DNA of 64,000 bases, taken from the NCBI RefSeq assembly GCF_900239975.1, contig NZ_LS992154.1:1-64000 (forward strand). Direction: 5' to 3'. The notes beneath the pieces were generated by a model. The model saw nothing but the letters and a program-made list of their open reading frames with translations, was not told the DNA's origin and ran no database searches. Positions within the stretch are counted from its first letter, which is position 1. Each line of letters begins with the position of its first letter. Both the position numbers and the translations under genes were made by a program. Of the stretch, positions 63,192 through 64,000 are shown one piece after another. Source of the stretch: Chlamydia poikilotherma (GTDB lineage: Bacteria > Chlamydiota > Chlamydiia > Chlamydiales > Chlamydiaceae).

Positions 63192-64000
63192 ATGGAAGAA
63201 GCTGCGAAACATCTAGCGAAAGAATTTCTCTGCTCAGGAATTAACTTCTTTTTGAGTGGAGAATATGAACAGGCAGAACGAAGACTAAAAGAAACTTTAG
63301 AGCTAGATCCTACAGCAGCGCTAGCTTATTGTTATTTAGGAATTATTGCTTTAGAGCTGGGAAGAATTCCTGAAGCGTTAACTTGGTGCACAAAAGGATT
63401 AGAATCCGAGCCTGGTGATAGCTATTTACGTTATTGCTATGGCGTAGCTTTAGATCGTGATAATCGTTGCGAAGAGGCAATTGAACAGTATCGTGCTTAT
63501 GTGATTTTGCATCCAGATGATGCCGAATGTTGGTTTAGTTTAGGGGGAGTCTATCATCGTTTAGGTAGATACATAGAAGCAATAGAGTGTTTCGATAAAA
63601 TCTTAGATCTTGATCCTTGGAATCCACAAAGTTTGTATAATAAAGCCGTTGTTTTAACAGATATGGATAATGAGTCAGAAGCCATTACTCTATTAGAGAC
63701 TACGGTAAGTAAAAACCCTTTGTATTGGAAGGCATGGATAAAATTAGGTTACTTGCTCTCGCGTCATAAGGAATGGGATAAGGCTACGGAAGCTTATGAA
63801 AGGGTTGTGCAGCTACGTCCTGATCTATCTGACGGTCATTACAATTTGGGTTTATGTTATCTCACCTTAGATAAAACACGATTAGCTTTGAAAGCTTTTC
63901 AGGAAGCCCTCTTTTTAAATGAAGAAGATGCGGATGCGCATTTTTATGTTGGGCTAGCCCATATGGATCTTAAGCAGAATCAACTTGCATCTGATGCTTT
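63192..64000 (+). CDS. TPR-repeat protein, cut by the window end
   Basis: From ATG 63192 (after CAGGAGAA) the frame is open to the window end, 269 codons and more. It reads as a string of 34-residue tetratricopeptide repeats, e.g. LKETLELDPTAALAYCYLGIIALELGRIPEAL, YRAYVILHPDDAECWFSLGGVYHRLGRYIEAI, YERVVQLRPDLSDGHYNLGLCYLTLDKTRLAL. TPR proteins hold partner proteins together. No signal peptide or membrane segment at the start. CT683 is the recalled orthologue, next to pbpB (68-base gap). The partner is unknown. Confidence 0.85.
   Translation, partial: MEEAAKHLAKEFLCSGINFFLSGEYEQAERRLKETLELDPTAALAYCYLGIIALELGRIPEALTWCTKGLESEPGDSYLRYCYGVALDRDNRCEEAIEQYRAYVILHPDDAECWFSLGGVYHRLGRYIEAIECFDKILDLDPWNPQSLYNKAVVLTDMDNESEAITLLETTVSKNPLYWKAWIKLGYLLSRHKEWDKATEAYERVVQLRPDLSDGHYNLGLCYLTLDKTRLALKAFQEALFLNEEDADAHFYVGLAHMDLKQNQLASDA

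Overview
The window is chromosomal DNA from a member of the genus Chlamydia, most likely of the former Chlamydophila group (felis, caviae, abortus, psittaci). The evidence is a complete major outer membrane protein gene (ompA), a type III secretion cluster of the chlamydial cds type, a porin/TaiP pair, two DUF582 effectors, an oversized GreA and an oversized class B penicillin-binding protein. Base composition is AT-rich and even. I see no insertion sequence, prophage, integrase, plasmid gene, CRISPR array or rRNA operon. I did not assign a species; CT numbers below are C. trachomatis orthologues recalled from memory, not searched.

Layout. 1-5.4 kb: hemB converges on nqrA and a small secretion chaperone (CT635 type), then greA and tRNA-Ala. 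5.4-16.8 kb: an aromatic/aspartate aminotransferase, mreC, recB and recC on the minus strand, a lysophospholipid-transporter-like MFS protein whose start codon overlaps that of recC, and trhO. 17-20.3 kb: rpsD, nfo, murJ. 20.4-29.3 kb is the pathogenicity-related accessory part: an outer membrane protein (CT623 type), a TaiP-like effector (CT622 type), and two divergent DUF582 effectors. 29.3-33.3 kb: a small conserved protein, lptB / LptC-like / kdsA, tRNA-Arg, a KH-domain protein and an RluD-type pseudouridine synthase. 33.5-37.5 kb: two small proteins and parC/parE. 38-39 kb: hemA. 39.4-52.1 kb: a type III secretion operon in one direction (scc4, cdsD, E, F, G, CT668, cdsN, O, P, Q, pkn5, cdsC), closed by a strong terminator. 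52.2-54.6 kb: tRNA-Thr, a candidate structured RNA, mcsB/mcsA, tRNA-Lys and tRNA-Glu. 54.7-59.2 kb: rpsB-tsf-pyrH-frr with tRNA-Gly upstream, and ompA. 59.8-64 kb: a large PBP and a TPR protein cut by the window end.

How the genes fit together. The cds operon encodes the inner ring, needle and its chaperones, ATPase, stalk, ruler, C-ring and secretin of the injectisome. The CT635-type chaperone, the TaiP-like protein and the DUF582 proteins are its expected clients. kdsA, the LptC-like protein and LptB serve Kdo synthesis and LPS export. murJ, mreC and the large PBP serve the reduced, division-linked peptidoglycan of Chlamydia. recB/recC, parC/parE and nfo serve DNA maintenance; hemB and hemA are two separated steps of haem synthesis.

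The window is mostly well-known chlamydial core genome. The items most worth a second look are: (1) the C-terminal half of Pkn5, which reads like a SpoIIE/PP2C phosphatase fold that has lost its metal-binding acids; (2) a multi-branched RNA-like structure between tRNA-Thr and mcsB; (3) McsB lacking the usual NEEDHLR catalytic acids; (4) a roughly 340-residue insertion in the PBP just before its active-site serine; and (5) several unexplained inverted repeats (upstream of hemB, over the greA ribosome binding site, upstream of ompA, upstream of tRNA-Arg).
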